Source: Desulfamplus sp. | Lineage (GTDB): Bacteria > Desulfobacterota > Desulfobacteria > Desulfobacterales > Desulfobacteraceae | Reading direction: 5' to 3' | NCBI GenBank assembly: GCA_015232935.1 | Contig: JADFYT010000004.1 | Location: 1-35,565 of the forward strand | Length of the DNA: 35,565 nt | Part shown: positions 6,294-14,459 of the stretch, piece after piece | How positions within the stretch are numbered: the stretch's first letter is position 1 | Layout of the letters: each line of letters begins with the position of its first letter | Position numbers and translations under genes: made by a program | The notes under the pieces: model-generated | The model's database searches: none | Seen by the model: the letters and a program-made list of their open reading frames with translations, nothing else | What the model was told of the DNA's origin: nothing

Positions 6294-8195
6294 TTATGGT
6301 TTAACCACAACCTTTTTCTGATCAGTCGTACTATTATGGTTATTCAAACCCGATTTCTGGTCAGCCGCCTTGACCTGAGCTATTGCCTGCCAGATCAGCT
6401 CCAGTTTTGCCGAGATCTCTTTTAGCTCATTTTCAATATCTGCAATATCTATCTGCTTTGTATCAATGTTGGCTGTTTTTGTTAAAACCGACTTGAGTTT
6501 GATCAAGTCAGAGTTACCCTCTTCATTTATGGCCGCTTCTTCCGATATGACAGGTTCTTCTGATATGGCGGGTTTTTCGGATATGAGAGATTCTTCAGGA
6601 TTTTTTATTGAGCCGGCACTGCTTGATTTGTTCATCAAATCATCTTTTGCAAGGTTCTTTTTATTGTGATCTCCGGAATTTCCCATTTTCTGGTACCGCT
6701 CTTCCAGACGCTGCTCTATCTTTGAGATAAGAGCAAGAAGATGGCCTGACCTGAAACGCACTTCATCTATTTGCTGCTCAAGCTCTTTTTCTGCAAGGTG
6801 GTTGTTATCGCCATCTGGTGATGTCGCCGGTAGGTTTTTTGTTGTTTCTTCCGGTTCTGGTGGTGCTGTTGTTGATTGTGCTGCTATTGTTTCTGCTGGT
6901 GTCAATGTCGTTCTCTGTGCTGGTTGTTCTGTTGTCTGTGCTGGCGATGGTTCTATTGCTGGAAATGAGCCGTCAGATTGAATAGTTAGGGCAGATGCAG
7001 TGTATTCATTTGAAGGCCGGCCGGCAGTTTCAGGTTGGTTGACAAAATCATGCTGGTTTGAGGTTTCATGCTGGTTTGCAATTTCAGGCTGATTTACAGT
7101 TTTATTTTGGCTCAAAGTTTCAGGCTGATTGATGGCAGAAGAAACTTCTGTTGTGGCATTAAGATCAAATATCCCTGTCGCATTGATATTAAAAAGCCCC
7201 ATGGCTTCAAGATGTGGTGCTGCTAATGAAATTATGTTTGTTTGTCCTGATCTGGTCAGTATTGATAATCCTATAAGTGACGCAATGCCCAGATAAAGAG
7301 CAATGCACAGGTATGCATAGGATTGTTTTTTTCTGCCAAGGATGCTTTTTAGCTGCAAAAAAAGATAGATCAGGAATCCCAGCGGCAGCAGAAACTCAAA
7401 AAAGAGATAGGCGGGCTTGAGAAAAAATGGCCATCTGGAAAACAACTTCAGATCAAGCACTGCCTGCATCACTGTAAGATCATTTCTAAGACCCGCAATA
7501 AAAGGAAAGCAGCAGAAAAGAGCCAGCAGAAAGACTGGAATAACTACCACCTGGCTGCTTTTCAGAAAAAAGAATGATGCATAAAACAAGATGGCAGAGC
7601 TTATAAAAAACATAAACAGAAGTTTGAAGTAGGATATGCCAAAAATAAGGAAGTGCTGATCCAAAGGCGGATTGTTAAGATAGAAAATCAACAGTACGGG
7701 AAGAGCAAGCCCAATGAGAAAAAGTGCGGAAGCGATAAACAGTAGTGATTGCCCCATGGACTCTGCCTGGTTGATCCTGTTAAACTCGTTGCTTTTTTTT
7801 CTGGAATAAAAGTGATCTTCAAAACTCTCGCCATTTTCTGAATCTCTTTTTTCAAGAAATTTTCTCTTTTCCGGCTTCTCCTGATAATCTTCATCTTCAA
7901 ACAATTCTCTCTCTTCATCATGGTCATCTTCAGATATGGCTCTATACTCCTCATCTTTGGATGTCCCGCTCTTTTTATAAAGATAATCATCACTATCTTG
8001 ATCCAGATTCATGCCTTTATTACAGTTTGTATATTCATCAGAAGTACTCTCAAAAGAGTCATTGTCAAGCTCCAATCTGCTTTTGGTGAAATCATCGTCA
8101 AATATCCTGTCTTCAACAGTATCTCTATTTGCATCAGAGTTCTTTTTAAAATATTTTCTTTTTCCCGCAAAAGACTTTTTGTTCTTTTTCCTCAT
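6294..8195 (-). CDS. Multi-pass membrane protein with long acidic N-terminus and repeat-rich C-terminus
   Basis: This 633-residue protein has three parts. The first 140 or so residues are highly charged and basic at the start (MRKKNKKSFAGKRKYF). A membrane region follows with about five hydrophobic helices (roughly residues 145-330). The C-terminal half is soluble, Gln/Pro/Thr-rich with NQPE/NQHE repeats, and then helical with ISEEPVISEEAAINEEG-type repeats and a final coiled-coil-like stretch. I do not recognise a family. The start was set at the ATG at 8195, because the upstream in-frame extension translates a dispersed repeat element and is probably not coding. It is convergent with the ParA-like gene (13 bases apart) and stands alone on the minus strand. 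Confidence 0.75.
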   Translation of the reverse strand: MRKKNKKSFAGKRKYFKKNSDANRDTVEDRIFDDDFTKSRLELDNDSFESTSDEYTNCNKGMNLDQDSDDYLYKKSGTSKDEEYRAISEDDHDEERELFEDEDYQEKPEKRKFLEKRDSENGESFEDHFYSRKKSNEFNRINQAESMGQSLLFIASALFLIGLALPVLLIFYLNNPPLDQHFLIFGISYFKLLFMFFISSAILFYASFFFLKSSQVVVIPVFLLALFCCFPFIAGLRNDLTVMQAVLDLKLFSRWPFFLKPAYLFFEFLLPLGFLIYLFLQLKSILGRKKQSYAYLCIALYLGIASLIGLSILTRSGQTNIISLAAPHLEAMGLFNINATGIFDLNATTEVSSAINQPETLSQNKTVNQPEIANQHETSNQHDFVNQPETAGRPSNEYTASALTIQSDGSFPAIEPSPAQTTEQPAQRTTLTPAETIAAQSTTAPPEPEETTKNLPATSPDGDNNHLAEKELEQQIDEVRFRSGHLLALISKIEQRLEERYQKMGNSGDHNKKNLAKDDLMNKSSSAGSIKNPEESLISEKPAISEEPVISEEAAINEEGNSDLIKLKSVLTKTANIDTKQIDIADIENELKEISAKLELIWQAIAQVKAADQKSGLNNHNSTTDQKKVVVKP

Positions 8196-8278
8196 AATAC
8201 CCCCGAATTTTAACTTTCTGCCGAGAAGTCCCCTTCCTGAGCGTAGCAAAGGGATGGGTAGTTGACTGGCTCGATTCT

Positions 8279-8319
8279 GGCCATTTTGCATCGTGAAAAT
8301 CATAATGCATTTTCACGGT
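8279..8319 (-). repeat. Dispersed 41-bp repeat, copy 1
   Basis: Read on the minus strand, this 41-bp stretch begins ACCGTGAAAATGCATTATGA and ends in GGCC. It matches the plus-strand stretch 9877-9917 at about 32 of 41 positions with no gaps. Within it CGTGAAAAT and ATTTTCACG form a 9-bp inverted repeat around an 8-base loop. It lies upstream of the membrane-protein start, in the 247-bp gap between divergent genes. That gap also contains the imperfect palindrome CCCTTCCTGAGCGTAGCAAA-GGG near 8231. Confidence 0.7.
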
Positions 8320-8442
8320 AAAAATATCTGAGCTTTTTATAATGCCGTTAAAGACAAAGTCAAACAGAATAAACATGGCTCCAAATGGCCATGAATGTTT
8401 AGTGTGGATATTTTTTTTTGTTTATGAGAGTATTTTTTTCAA

Positions 8443-9333
8443 ATGAATACTATACTTGAAAACATTACAAAAGTTTTTACGGAAGCTCTTTTCCCGCCGA
8501 AATGCCTGAAATGCGGAAAGTTTTTAATAACAGACAGAGCTGATAGCCTTATGAAAATCAAAAATCCGGAAATTTCGGATATTGAGCCCGGTTATTCAAG
8601 AATGCTCAATATTGGGTCGGTTGCTCCTGAAGTTTCGGATATAAAACCTGTTGACTCGAATGTTCCGGGAATTGAATCGTTAACTAACCACTTTTTGCAA
8701 TATTTTTGCTCCTCATGTTTTAAAGATGCCCGGGAGGATCAGACAAAACGATCAGTATATGATTGTCAATCGCACTCCTTCTGCATCGCTGCATCTGCAT
8801 CCCGTGCCATATCTGTTGAGATAGAAGCCGCGTCAGCCTATCATGGTGTAGTCAAGGAATCTATCCATCTGCTCAAGTACAGCGGCAAAACAGCTCTGGC
8901 TGATCCTCTTGGAGCCTTGCTGTTTCAAACCTTTGCAAGATATAGTGACAAAACGCCGGTTGATTTCATTGTTCCTGTTCCCCTTTACAGGCTCAGAATG
9001 ATAAAACGCGGGTTTAACCAGTCATTTCTGTTGGTCAGGAATTTCAGAAAATACTGGATCCAGTCCAAGGGTACCGAGCCTGCCTGGAAAATTGATCCTG
9101 AAATTTTAATACGAAAACGCAACACCAAATCCCAGACCGGTTTTGACAGAAAGCAGAGACAGGAGAATATAAAGGATGCTTTTGCCTCAGGAAAAAACAG
9201 GATAATCAGGGATCGGCATATTGTTCTTGTGGATGATGTTTACACAACCGGTGCTACAATCAGGGAAGCGGCAAACATTTTGCTTGAGGCTGGAGCCTCA
9301 TGTGTGGGAGTGGTTGTGGTTGCAAAGGCGTGA
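8443..9333 (+). CDS. comF: ComF family phosphoribosyltransferase-like protein
   Basis: An N-terminal zinc-ribbon-like pair of CxxC motifs is present (PPKCLKCGKF near residue 20 and FCSSCF near 90). It is followed by a type I phosphoribosyltransferase fold with the PRPP-binding motif VLVDDVYTTGAT near residue 262. ComF proteins are needed for DNA uptake in naturally competent bacteria and are widespread elsewhere with unclear roles. Residues of about 30-85, between the two CxxC pairs, form an unusual insertion with repeated phrases (SDIEPGYS, SDIKPVDS), which makes the protein longer than the usual 220-240 residues. No clear ribosome site precedes the ATG. The heptose gene follows 34 bases after the stop. 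Confidence 0.92.
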   Translation: MNTILENITKVFTEALFPPKCLKCGKFLITDRADSLMKIKNPEISDIEPGYSRMLNIGSVAPEVSDIKPVDSNVPGIESLTNHFLQYFCSSCFKDAREDQTKRSVYDCQSHSFCIAASASRAISVEIEAASAYHGVVKESIHLLKYSGKTALADPLGALLFQTFARYSDKTPVDFIVPVPLYRLRMIKRGFNQSFLLVRNFRKYWIQSKGTEPAWKIDPEILIRKRNTKSQTGFDRKQRQENIKDAFASGKNRIIRDRHIVLVDDVYTTGATIREAANILLEAGASCVGVVVVAKA

Positions 9334-9367
9334 TTTCAAGCTGAAAAAAACAAGGAGGAGCGGTTTT

Positions 9368-9877
9368 TTGTGCCAAAATTTTATGAAAAGAGATAAAAAA
9401 CAGAAAATTGTAGATAGAGATGAGATAAGGAATATTGTTGATCAACATAAATCCAGATATCATACTGTTGTTTTTACCAACGGATGCTTTGATATTCTTC
9501 ACGCCGGGCACGTCAGCTATCTTGCTGCGGCTGCCGAGCTTGGAGATGTTCTTGTGGTGGGATTGAATTCCGATATCTCGGTCAAACTGATAAAGGGAGA
9601 CAAAAGACCTGTTGTTCAGGAGGCACACAGGGCAAAGGTTCTGGCAGCTCTTGAGTGTGTTGATTATGTGGTGCTTTTTGATGAGCCTGATCCCGGAAAT
9701 CTTGTCAAAAATATAACGCCCAATATGCTTGTAAAGGGTGCGGACTGGACTGAAGATAAAATTATCGGAGCTGATTTTGTGAAGCAGTCCGGTGGAAAGG
9801 TTGAGCGTATAAATCTTGTTCCTGAAATTTCAACCACCGCAATTATTGAACGGATAATCATGAGATATGGTGGTTAA
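9368..9877 (+). CDS. rfaE2: D-glycero-beta-D-manno-heptose 1-phosphate adenylyltransferase
   Basis: This is a single nucleotidyltransferase domain of the cytidylyltransferase-like fold. It has the nucleotide-binding motif TNGCFDILHAGHVSYL near residue 40 and the C-terminal ISTTAIIERI signature, equal to the C-terminal half of HldE. It transfers AMP to heptose 1-phosphate in the pathway to ADP-heptose for lipopolysaccharide inner core. The separate kinase (RfaE1) is not in the window. I placed the start at TTG 9368 because a perfect AAGGAGG (9352-9358) lies nine bases upstream; the in-frame ATG at 9383 would leave that site 24 bases away. It points to a Gram-negative cell with heptose in its LPS. 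Confidence 0.9.
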   Translation: MCQNFMKRDKKQKIVDRDEIRNIVDQHKSRYHTVVFTNGCFDILHAGHVSYLAAAAELGDVLVVGLNSDISVKLIKGDKRPVVQEAHRAKVLAALECVDYVVLFDEPDPGNLVKNITPNMLVKGADWTEDKIIGADFVKQSGGKVERINLVPEISTTAIIERIIMRYGG

Positions 9878-9917
9878 CCATGAAAATCCATTATGATTTT
9901 AATGATTCTCAGTGGCC
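9877..9917 (+). repeat. Dispersed 41-bp repeat, copy 2
   Basis: This copy begins ACCATGAAAATCCATTATGA and ends in GGCC, ungapped against the minus-strand copy at 8279-8319. It starts on the last base of the rfaE2 stop codon. In the ATG frame it reads KIHYDFNDSQWP, against KMHYDFHDAKWP for copy 1, so most differences are conservative at protein level. The frame continues to 10131 but overlaps pgeF and has no coding character after about 20 residues. Confidence 0.68.
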
Positions 9918-9980
9918 ACATAACGGCGATGAATGTTTTATATACAGAGGACTTCATAACGAACGGAGGACTTCATACCA

Positions 9981-10850
9981 ATGCATTTGTGCAAATCTTC
10001 AAACGATAACCCTGATTACTACTGTTTTGACAACCTTTGTGCATTTCCTGGTCTTGTGCATGGCGTATTTACAAGAGATGGCGGTAGCAGCGACCTTGAT
10101 TTCAGATCACTTAATGTCGGGCTTTCAGTAGGAGATGACAAGGAGAATGTCTGCTTGAACAGAGAAAAAATTGCCCGATCCATGGGGATAGCCGAACATC
10201 ATGCTATCTATCTTAACCAGGTACATGGAAAGGAGTTTCTTGTGCTCAAGGATCAGATATTACCTGAATTGGCAGGTGGAGATATATCTGTTGGTCATAT
10301 GCTCAAAGAAGAGCCGTTAGAGAAAGAGGGCATGGTTAAAAAAAATGGCGTATTGCCCAAAGTACCTCTTTGTGCCAGAGATGCTGACGGCATTGTGACC
10401 AACATTAAAGGGATACTCGCAGTTATGCAGGTAGCAGATTGTCAGGCTGTGATACTTTATGATCCTGTCAGGCAGGTTGTCGCCAATATACATTCAGGAT
10501 GGCGTGGAAGCCTTCTTGATATAGTTGGCAGGGGAGTAGATATAATGACAGAGGATTTTGGCTCTGATCCTGTTCATATTCATGCGGGCATTGGTCCATC
10601 TCTTGGCCCGTGCTGTGCCGAGTTCAAAAATTACCGCGATGAAATTCCTGAACAGTTCTGGAAATACAAAACAGGGCAATACCACTTTGATTTCTGGCAG
10701 ACAAGCTGCGACCAGTTGGCTGAAAAAGGCATTTGTCCTGAAAATATAGAGGTCTCCAGAATATGCACCCCATGCACATCTCATATTTTTTATTCATACA
10801 GAAAAGAGAACATTACAGGCCGTTTTGCCGTGGCTGCCGGTTTGATTTAG
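9981..10850 (+). CDS. pgeF: Polyphenol oxidase / purine nucleoside phosphorylase family (YfiH, laccase domain)
   Basis: The protein has the three-part zinc site of the YfiH family: NQVHG, ADCQ (Cys) and IHSGWRG. These are followed by GIGPSLGPCCAEF and the C-terminal TCxS-like segment ICTPCTSHIFYSYR. Members act on purine nucleosides (adenosine deaminase and phosphorylase activities) and E. coli PgeF edits peptidoglycan precursors. At 289 residues it is longer than usual because of a roughly 30-residue insertion around residues 90-125. GGAGGA at 9965-9970 lies ten bases before the ATG, which fixes the start. It sits 103 bases after rfaE2 on the same strand. Confidence 0.92.
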   Translation: MHLCKSSNDNPDYYCFDNLCAFPGLVHGVFTRDGGSSDLDFRSLNVGLSVGDDKENVCLNREKIARSMGIAEHHAIYLNQVHGKEFLVLKDQILPELAGGDISVGHMLKEEPLEKEGMVKKNGVLPKVPLCARDADGIVTNIKGILAVMQVADCQAVILYDPVRQVVANIHSGWRGSLLDIVGRGVDIMTEDFGSDPVHIHAGIGPSLGPCCAEFKNYRDEIPEQFWKYKTGQYHFDFWQTSCDQLAEKGICPENIEVSRICTPCTSHIFYSYRKENITGRFAVAAGLI

Positions 10851-10914
10851 AGTACTCTTGAGGCCAGGGTGAAAAAACTTTGAAGCCAAGGTGAGAAAAA
10901 GAGAAATTTTGACA

Positions 10915-10943
10915 TTGACTTGAAATAAATCATGTGTTAATTC
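10915..10943 (+). promoter_or_regulatory. Candidate sigma-70 promoter for the F0 operon
   Basis: TTGACT (10915-10920), a 17-base spacer and TAATTC (10938-10943) form a reasonable promoter about 55 bases upstream of the first F0 gene. An overlapping TTGACA lies at 10909. Just upstream is an imperfect direct repeat of about 20 bases (CTTGAGGCCAGGGTGAAAAA and CTTTGAAGCCAAGGTGAGAA) that could be an operator. Confidence 0.45.
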
Positions 10944-10996
10944 CACTTGAATCATTAAGGTCTCCGCTTGAACTGACAGATAAAAGGTCTATGTAG

Positions 10997-11215
10997 ATGA
11001 AAAAAGAGACATCCAAAACCATACGAGAGCTTGCTTATTACAGCAGTCTTGGTCTTACGGTGGCACTCTCAATATTTATAGGACTTTTTATAGGTATATG
11101 GCTTGATGGGAAATTTGACACAAAACCTGTTTTGACAATGGTGTTTCTGGGACTTGGCATTGCTGCCGGTTTCAGGAATCTGGTCATGGCAGCAAAAAGG
11201 AGCAGAAAACTGTAG
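10997..11215 (+). CDS. atpZ: AtpZ-type F0F1 ATP synthase accessory protein
   Basis: This 72-residue protein has two membrane helices separated by the conserved GIWLDGKFDTKP loop, followed by a GxGxAAGFRNL second helix and a basic tail. This is the pattern of the AtpZ/ATPase_gene1 family encoded at the head of many bacterial atp operons, implicated in assembly or Mg2+/Ca2+ uptake for the ATP synthase. It is followed within eight bases by the atpI-type gene. A weak AAGG precedes the ATG. Confidence 0.88.
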   Translation: MKKETSKTIRELAYYSSLGLTVALSIFIGLFIGIWLDGKFDTKPVLTMVFLGLGIAAGFRNLVMAAKRSRKL

Positions 11216-11222
11216 CAATACT

Positions 11223-11654
11223 ATGGATATGGATATTCATCGAAGAATGGCAAGTTTTGTCGTTAAATCAAACTGGTTTCTTTTTGTTGTGGCAACGCTT
11301 CTCGGTTTTATCAACACCCCTTTCAAATTCGCCCTTGGCATTTTGTGCGGCGGCATCCTTGTTACATTGAATTTTCATCTTCTCAGGCACACACTCTATA
11401 AAGCATTTGACCCTTCAAAAATGGAATTTAGCAGCAGAAACATGACACCCTGGCAGGGGCGTTCCATATTGAATGCGGTTCTTTTTAAATATTATATCCG
11501 GTTTGCGATAAGCGGAATTGTGATATTCGCGCTTATAAACAAGAATATAGTTGAGCCGATGGGGCTTATTATTGGCCTCTCGGTTGTGGTTGCAAGCATC
11601 ATGGCTGCAACCGCACTTGAGTTAACAAGACTTATTTTCAAGGAGGCGGTCTAA
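11223..11654 (+). CDS. atpI: ATP synthase subunit I-like protein
   Basis: This 143-residue protein has four hydrophobic helices arranged as two hairpins and basic residues at the N-terminus. That topology, and its place between atpZ and atpB, fit AtpI, the chaperone-like protein that helps assemble the c-ring. Sequence conservation in this family is low, so position and topology carry the call. I chose the ATG at 11223 (a second in-frame ATG lies at 11229); the longer open frame further upstream overlaps atpZ and has no hydrophobic start. It ends one base before the atpB GTG. Confidence 0.82.
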   Translation: MDMDIHRRMASFVVKSNWFLFVVATLLGFINTPFKFALGILCGGILVTLNFHLLRHTLYKAFDPSKMEFSSRNMTPWQGRSILNAVLFKYYIRFAISGIVIFALINKNIVEPMGLIIGLSVVVASIMAATALELTRLIFKEAV

Positions 11655-11655
11655 G

Positions 11656-12345
11656 GTGGAACATCCGTATCTGTTTTTTGTAAAGCTATTTGAAGTAATA
11701 GGTCTGGGTCACTTTGTCCATGCGAATGTTCATGTTGTTTATATGTGGGTGGTCATGGCGATACTGATTCTGTTGGGCTGGCTTGCTGGTAAGAATACCA
11801 AGCTGGTTCCTGAACCTGTCCAGAATGTTTTTGAGGTTCTGGTTTCCGGTCTTGAGGAGTTCATGGTTGAAATTACCGGCGAAGAGGGAAGATGGCTTTT
11901 CCCCCTTGCGGCATCCATATTTCTCTTTGTGTTTATTGGAAACCTCATTGGCCTTGTGCCCGGGTTTTTCCCGCCCACGGCAAATCTTAATACAACCGCG
12001 GCTCTTGCTCTTGTGACGGTTGTTTTTACCCATGTGATTGGTATCAGGTATCATGGGGCAAACTACTACAAGCACTTTATAGGGCCGGTCTGGTGGATGA
12101 TCCCCATTATTCTGCCTATCGAGCTTATTGGCCACGCTGCAAGAATACTCTCTCTCTCTTTCCGTCTTTTTGGAAACATGATGGGACATGAGCTTGTTCT
12201 TGGAATTCTGTTTGCACTTGCCGGTGCCTTTTTTGCTCCACTGCCAATCATGGCACTGGGTATCTTTGTTGCTCTTGTTCAGGCTTTTGTATTTTTCCTT
12301 CTCTCTGTTATGTATTTTACAGGGGCAATGGAGCACGCACACTGA
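11656..12345 (+). CDS. atpB: F0 ATP synthase subunit a
   Basis: This 229-residue integral membrane protein contains the signature helix SLSFRLFGNMMGHELVLG near residue 170, whose Arg faces the c-ring and is essential for ion translocation. It also has the C-terminal ALVQAFVFFLLSVMY segment. Five to six hydrophobic helices are visible. The start is GTG at 11656, nine bases after AGGAGG (11641-11646). An ACTGATTT/AAATCAGT hairpin covers the stop codon, without a T-run. Subunit c follows 230 bases later; subunits b, delta, alpha, gamma, beta and epsilon are absent, consistent with the split atp loci of Desulfobacterota. Confidence 0.97.
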   Translation: MEHPYLFFVKLFEVIGLGHFVHANVHVVYMWVVMAILILLGWLAGKNTKLVPEPVQNVFEVLVSGLEEFMVEITGEEGRWLFPLAASIFLFVFIGNLIGLVPGFFPPTANLNTTAALALVTVVFTHVIGIRYHGANYYKHFIGPVWWMIPIILPIELIGHAARILSLSFRLFGNMMGHELVLGILFALAGAFFAPLPIMALGIFVALVQAFVFFLLSVMYFTGAMEHAH

Positions 12346-12408
12346 TTTTAAATCAGTGTTGCCTGTATAGTTAAAAAATAGTCAAGATCAGTAATAAACT
12401 TTTGTTTC

Positions 12409-12440
12409 TTGTATCCGGATTTTTTGATTGTATCCGGATA
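12409..12440. promoter_or_regulatory. Twin TATCCGGATA palindromes before atpE
   Basis: TTGTATCCGGAT occurs twice, at 12409-12420 and 12428-12439, with a 19-base period. Each contains the palindrome TATCCGGATA (second copy perfect, first with one mismatch). They lie in the 230-bp gap between atpB and atpE, where a GATAATTATC palindrome (12474-12483) and an ATCAGC/GCTGAT hairpin (12481-12497) also occur. The spacing suits a dimeric regulator binding two sites, but no regulator is known from this window. Confidence 0.4.
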
Positions 12441-12575
12441 ATGCTAAAAAACAAAAATTAAAGAGTAGAAAACGATAATTATCAGCATGTCGCTGATGCG
12501 TTATAAATGGAAAAGCGGGTTTTGGAAGAAGCCGCAGAGTCATTAATCTAATTTTAAGGTAAAAAGGAGAAAAAA

Positions 12576-12845
12576 ATGGATTTTTTTACCGCGTGTGTAT
12601 GGGCAGCAGGCATTGCAATCGGAGTAGCAGCATTTGGTTGCGGTATTGGTCAGGGCATGGGTCTTAACGGTGCAGTACAGGGTATCGCAAGAAATCCTGA
12701 GTCTTCCGGAAAAGTAACTGTAACCCTTCTGATCGGTCTTGCCATGATCGAGTCTCTTTGTATTTATGCCCTTGTTGTTGCTCTTATTCTTATCTATGCA
12801 CACCCACAGGCAGCAGATATTCTCAAGACAATAGCTGGTAGCTGA
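12576..12845 (+). CDS. atpE: F0 ATP synthase subunit c with Na+-type binding residues
   Basis: This 89-residue protein is a two-helix hairpin with the polar loop ARNPE. The ion-binding carboxylate is Glu59 in AMIESLCIYA. Gln26, Ser60 and Tyr64 occupy the positions of Gln32, Ser66 and Tyr70 of the Ilyobacter/Propionigenium Na+ c-subunit: Gln to Glu spacing is 33 residues in both, and Tyr is Glu+5. This pattern is the known Na+-binding signature, so Na+ coupling is predicted, though Thr67 is Leu here. AAAAAGGAG lies six bases before the ATG. It has its own long upstream region and a strong terminator, as expected for a subunit needed in many copies. Confidence 0.97.
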   Translation: MDFFTACVWAAGIAIGVAAFGCGIGQGMGLNGAVQGIARNPESSGKVTVTLLIGLAMIESLCIYALVVALILIYAHPQAADILKTIAGS

Positions 12846-12900
12846 TATCAAGCCTTATTATGATTTAAAATAGGGTTTTTTTACAAAAGAGTATTTATAA

Positions 12901-12941
12901 GGGATGTTTTGAGTCAGCAAGACTTAAAACATCCCTTTTTT
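12901..12941 (+). terminator. Rho-independent terminator after atpE
   Basis: A 15-bp stem, GGGATGTTTTGAGTC pairing with GACTTAAAACATCCC with one G-T pair, encloses the five-base loop AGCAA and is followed by six T. It closes the F0 operon 55 bases after the atpE stop. A second hairpin (AGGGG-AGCGT / ACGCT-CCCT, about 12951-12976) lies between it and the convergent peptidase gene. Confidence 0.95.
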
Positions 12942-12991
12942 ATTGCTGTAGGGGCACAGCGTGCTACGCTTCCCCTGATGCTGCCAGACGA

Positions 12992-14329
12992 TCAAAAAGA
13001 CAAAATATAATCGTCGTACCCAAGGCTGTTGAGAACTTCAGCACCATTTTCAGTAACGCGGATCATGTTTTCAAGTCTTATTCCGCCCCATTCAGGGATA
13101 TATATTCCAGGCTCAACCGTTACCACCATGCCAACTTCAAGCAATGTGTCATCCAATCTTGACAGACGCGGAGGTTCATGAATGGCAATCCCGACACCGT
13201 GACCCAGGGCGTGGTTGAACTTGCCGTTGAACTTTGAATTGTCAATATGCTCTCTTGCAATCCGGTCAATATCACTGCATTTGATTCCGGGGCGAATAGC
13301 CTCCACAGCTTTTTTTTGTGCATCAAAAAGGGTCTCGTATGCCTCCTTGAACCTCTCATCAGGCTCTCCAGCCACAAGTGTCCTTGATATGTCACTGCAA
13401 TATCCATTTAGTTTGGCACCAAAATCAAAAAGCAGGGGCTCATTTTTTTTGAATCGCCTCTGTTCTGGTATGGCATGTGGCAGAGCACTGTTGGGGCCTG
13501 AAGCGGCAATAACGGGAAAGGAGAGACCATCTCCTCCATTTTCCCTGATCAGCTTTTCAAGCAGCCATGCAGCCTCTTTTTCTGTCATGCCCGGATGTAT
13601 CTGGCTTTTAAGTTTCACAAAAGCGTTTTCAGCAATCTCAAGACTTGCCTTTATCGCCTCTATCTCTTTTGTGTCTTTTGTGATTCTAAGGTTTTTCAAA
13701 GTCTCGTCAGCCGGTACAAGATCAATTTCAGGGCACTTATCATCAATGGTTTTCTTTATTTTGCTGTATAGGTCAAATGTTAGTCTTGATGTTTCCAAAG
13801 CTATCTTGTATCTGTCAGATCTCCTGTCAGACTGCTTTGCTGGATATGCTGTCCCATTGATATCTTTCTTGCCTGTTCCATTGATATCTTTTTTTGGCAC
13901 ACTATTGACATCTTTGACTGTGTTATTGCCCTCCTTTCTGGATTCAGATGATTTGAGTATCCCGGGTAGTTCTGATGCAATCCCCTTTTCGTAGCAGAAA
14001 ACAGAGTATAGTCTGGCCTCGCTGAGTGCTTGCAGCTTGTATCTGGAATCTGTGGCAAGTATCAGATCTTTTGGGGTTATTACAAGAAACCCCGCACTTT
14101 CATCATAATTTCCATCTTCACCTGTAAAGCCACTCAAATATCTTCTGTTTTCGTCCGAGAAGATTATAACAGCATCAAGGTTGTTTTTTTTGATGCCTTG
14201 TCTAAGGATGTCAATCCTTCTTTTGATGCTGGCATGTGGGTTTTGAGTGTGATAAAAATCAGATCGTCTCGGAGCATCTGTACGGTCTGAATTTGTCTTG
14301 TCTGAATTTTTCTGGTAAATATCTTGCAT
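12992..14329 (-). CDS. M24 family Xaa-Pro aminopeptidase-like protein
   Basis: The C-terminal pita-bread domain (about residues 200-445) has the five metal ligands of M24 peptidases: Asp in LLFDFGAK, Asp in GYCSDISRT, His in LGHGVG, Glu in VTVEPGIY and Glu in GIRLENM. It is therefore predicted to be an active di-metal cytosolic aminopeptidase releasing N-terminal residues before Pro. An N-terminal creatinase-like domain precedes it, interrupted at about residues 125-170 by an insertion with repeated KKDINGT phrases. The first 35 residues are polar and poorly conserved, so a later start is possible. It is a single gene, convergent with the atp operon. PepP and PepQ types cannot be separated by eye. 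Confidence 0.92.
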   Translation of the reverse strand: MQDIYQKNSDKTNSDRTDAPRRSDFYHTQNPHASIKRRIDILRQGIKKNNLDAVIIFSDENRRYLSGFTGEDGNYDESAGFLVITPKDLILATDSRYKLQALSEARLYSVFCYEKGIASELPGILKSSESRKEGNNTVKDVNSVPKKDINGTGKKDINGTAYPAKQSDRRSDRYKIALETSRLTFDLYSKIKKTIDDKCPEIDLVPADETLKNLRITKDTKEIEAIKASLEIAENAFVKLKSQIHPGMTEKEAAWLLEKLIRENGGDGLSFPVIAASGPNSALPHAIPEQRRFKKNEPLLFDFGAKLNGYCSDISRTLVAGEPDERFKEAYETLFDAQKKAVEAIRPGIKCSDIDRIAREHIDNSKFNGKFNHALGHGVGIAIHEPPRLSRLDDTLLEVGMVVTVEPGIYIPEWGGIRLENMIRVTENGAEVLNSLGYDDYILSF

Positions 14330-14459
14330 GACTGTTATCCAAATTCCTGTATTTCAGATAGAAAATTTTATGAGGACTTGATATAAGCCCTTATTTATGA
14401 AAGGTTATTGACGCTGGCAAGAATAGCGTCTCTCTACCATGCACTGTTAAAACAAGTCA

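Noticed and set aside
9880..10131. 83-codon frame starting MKIHYDF
   Set aside because: Only the first 20 residues resemble the other repeat copy; the rest overlaps pgeF out of frame, so it is treated as a repeat element.
12487..12546. 19-codon frame before atpE
   Set aside because: It has no ribosome site and lies across a hairpin.
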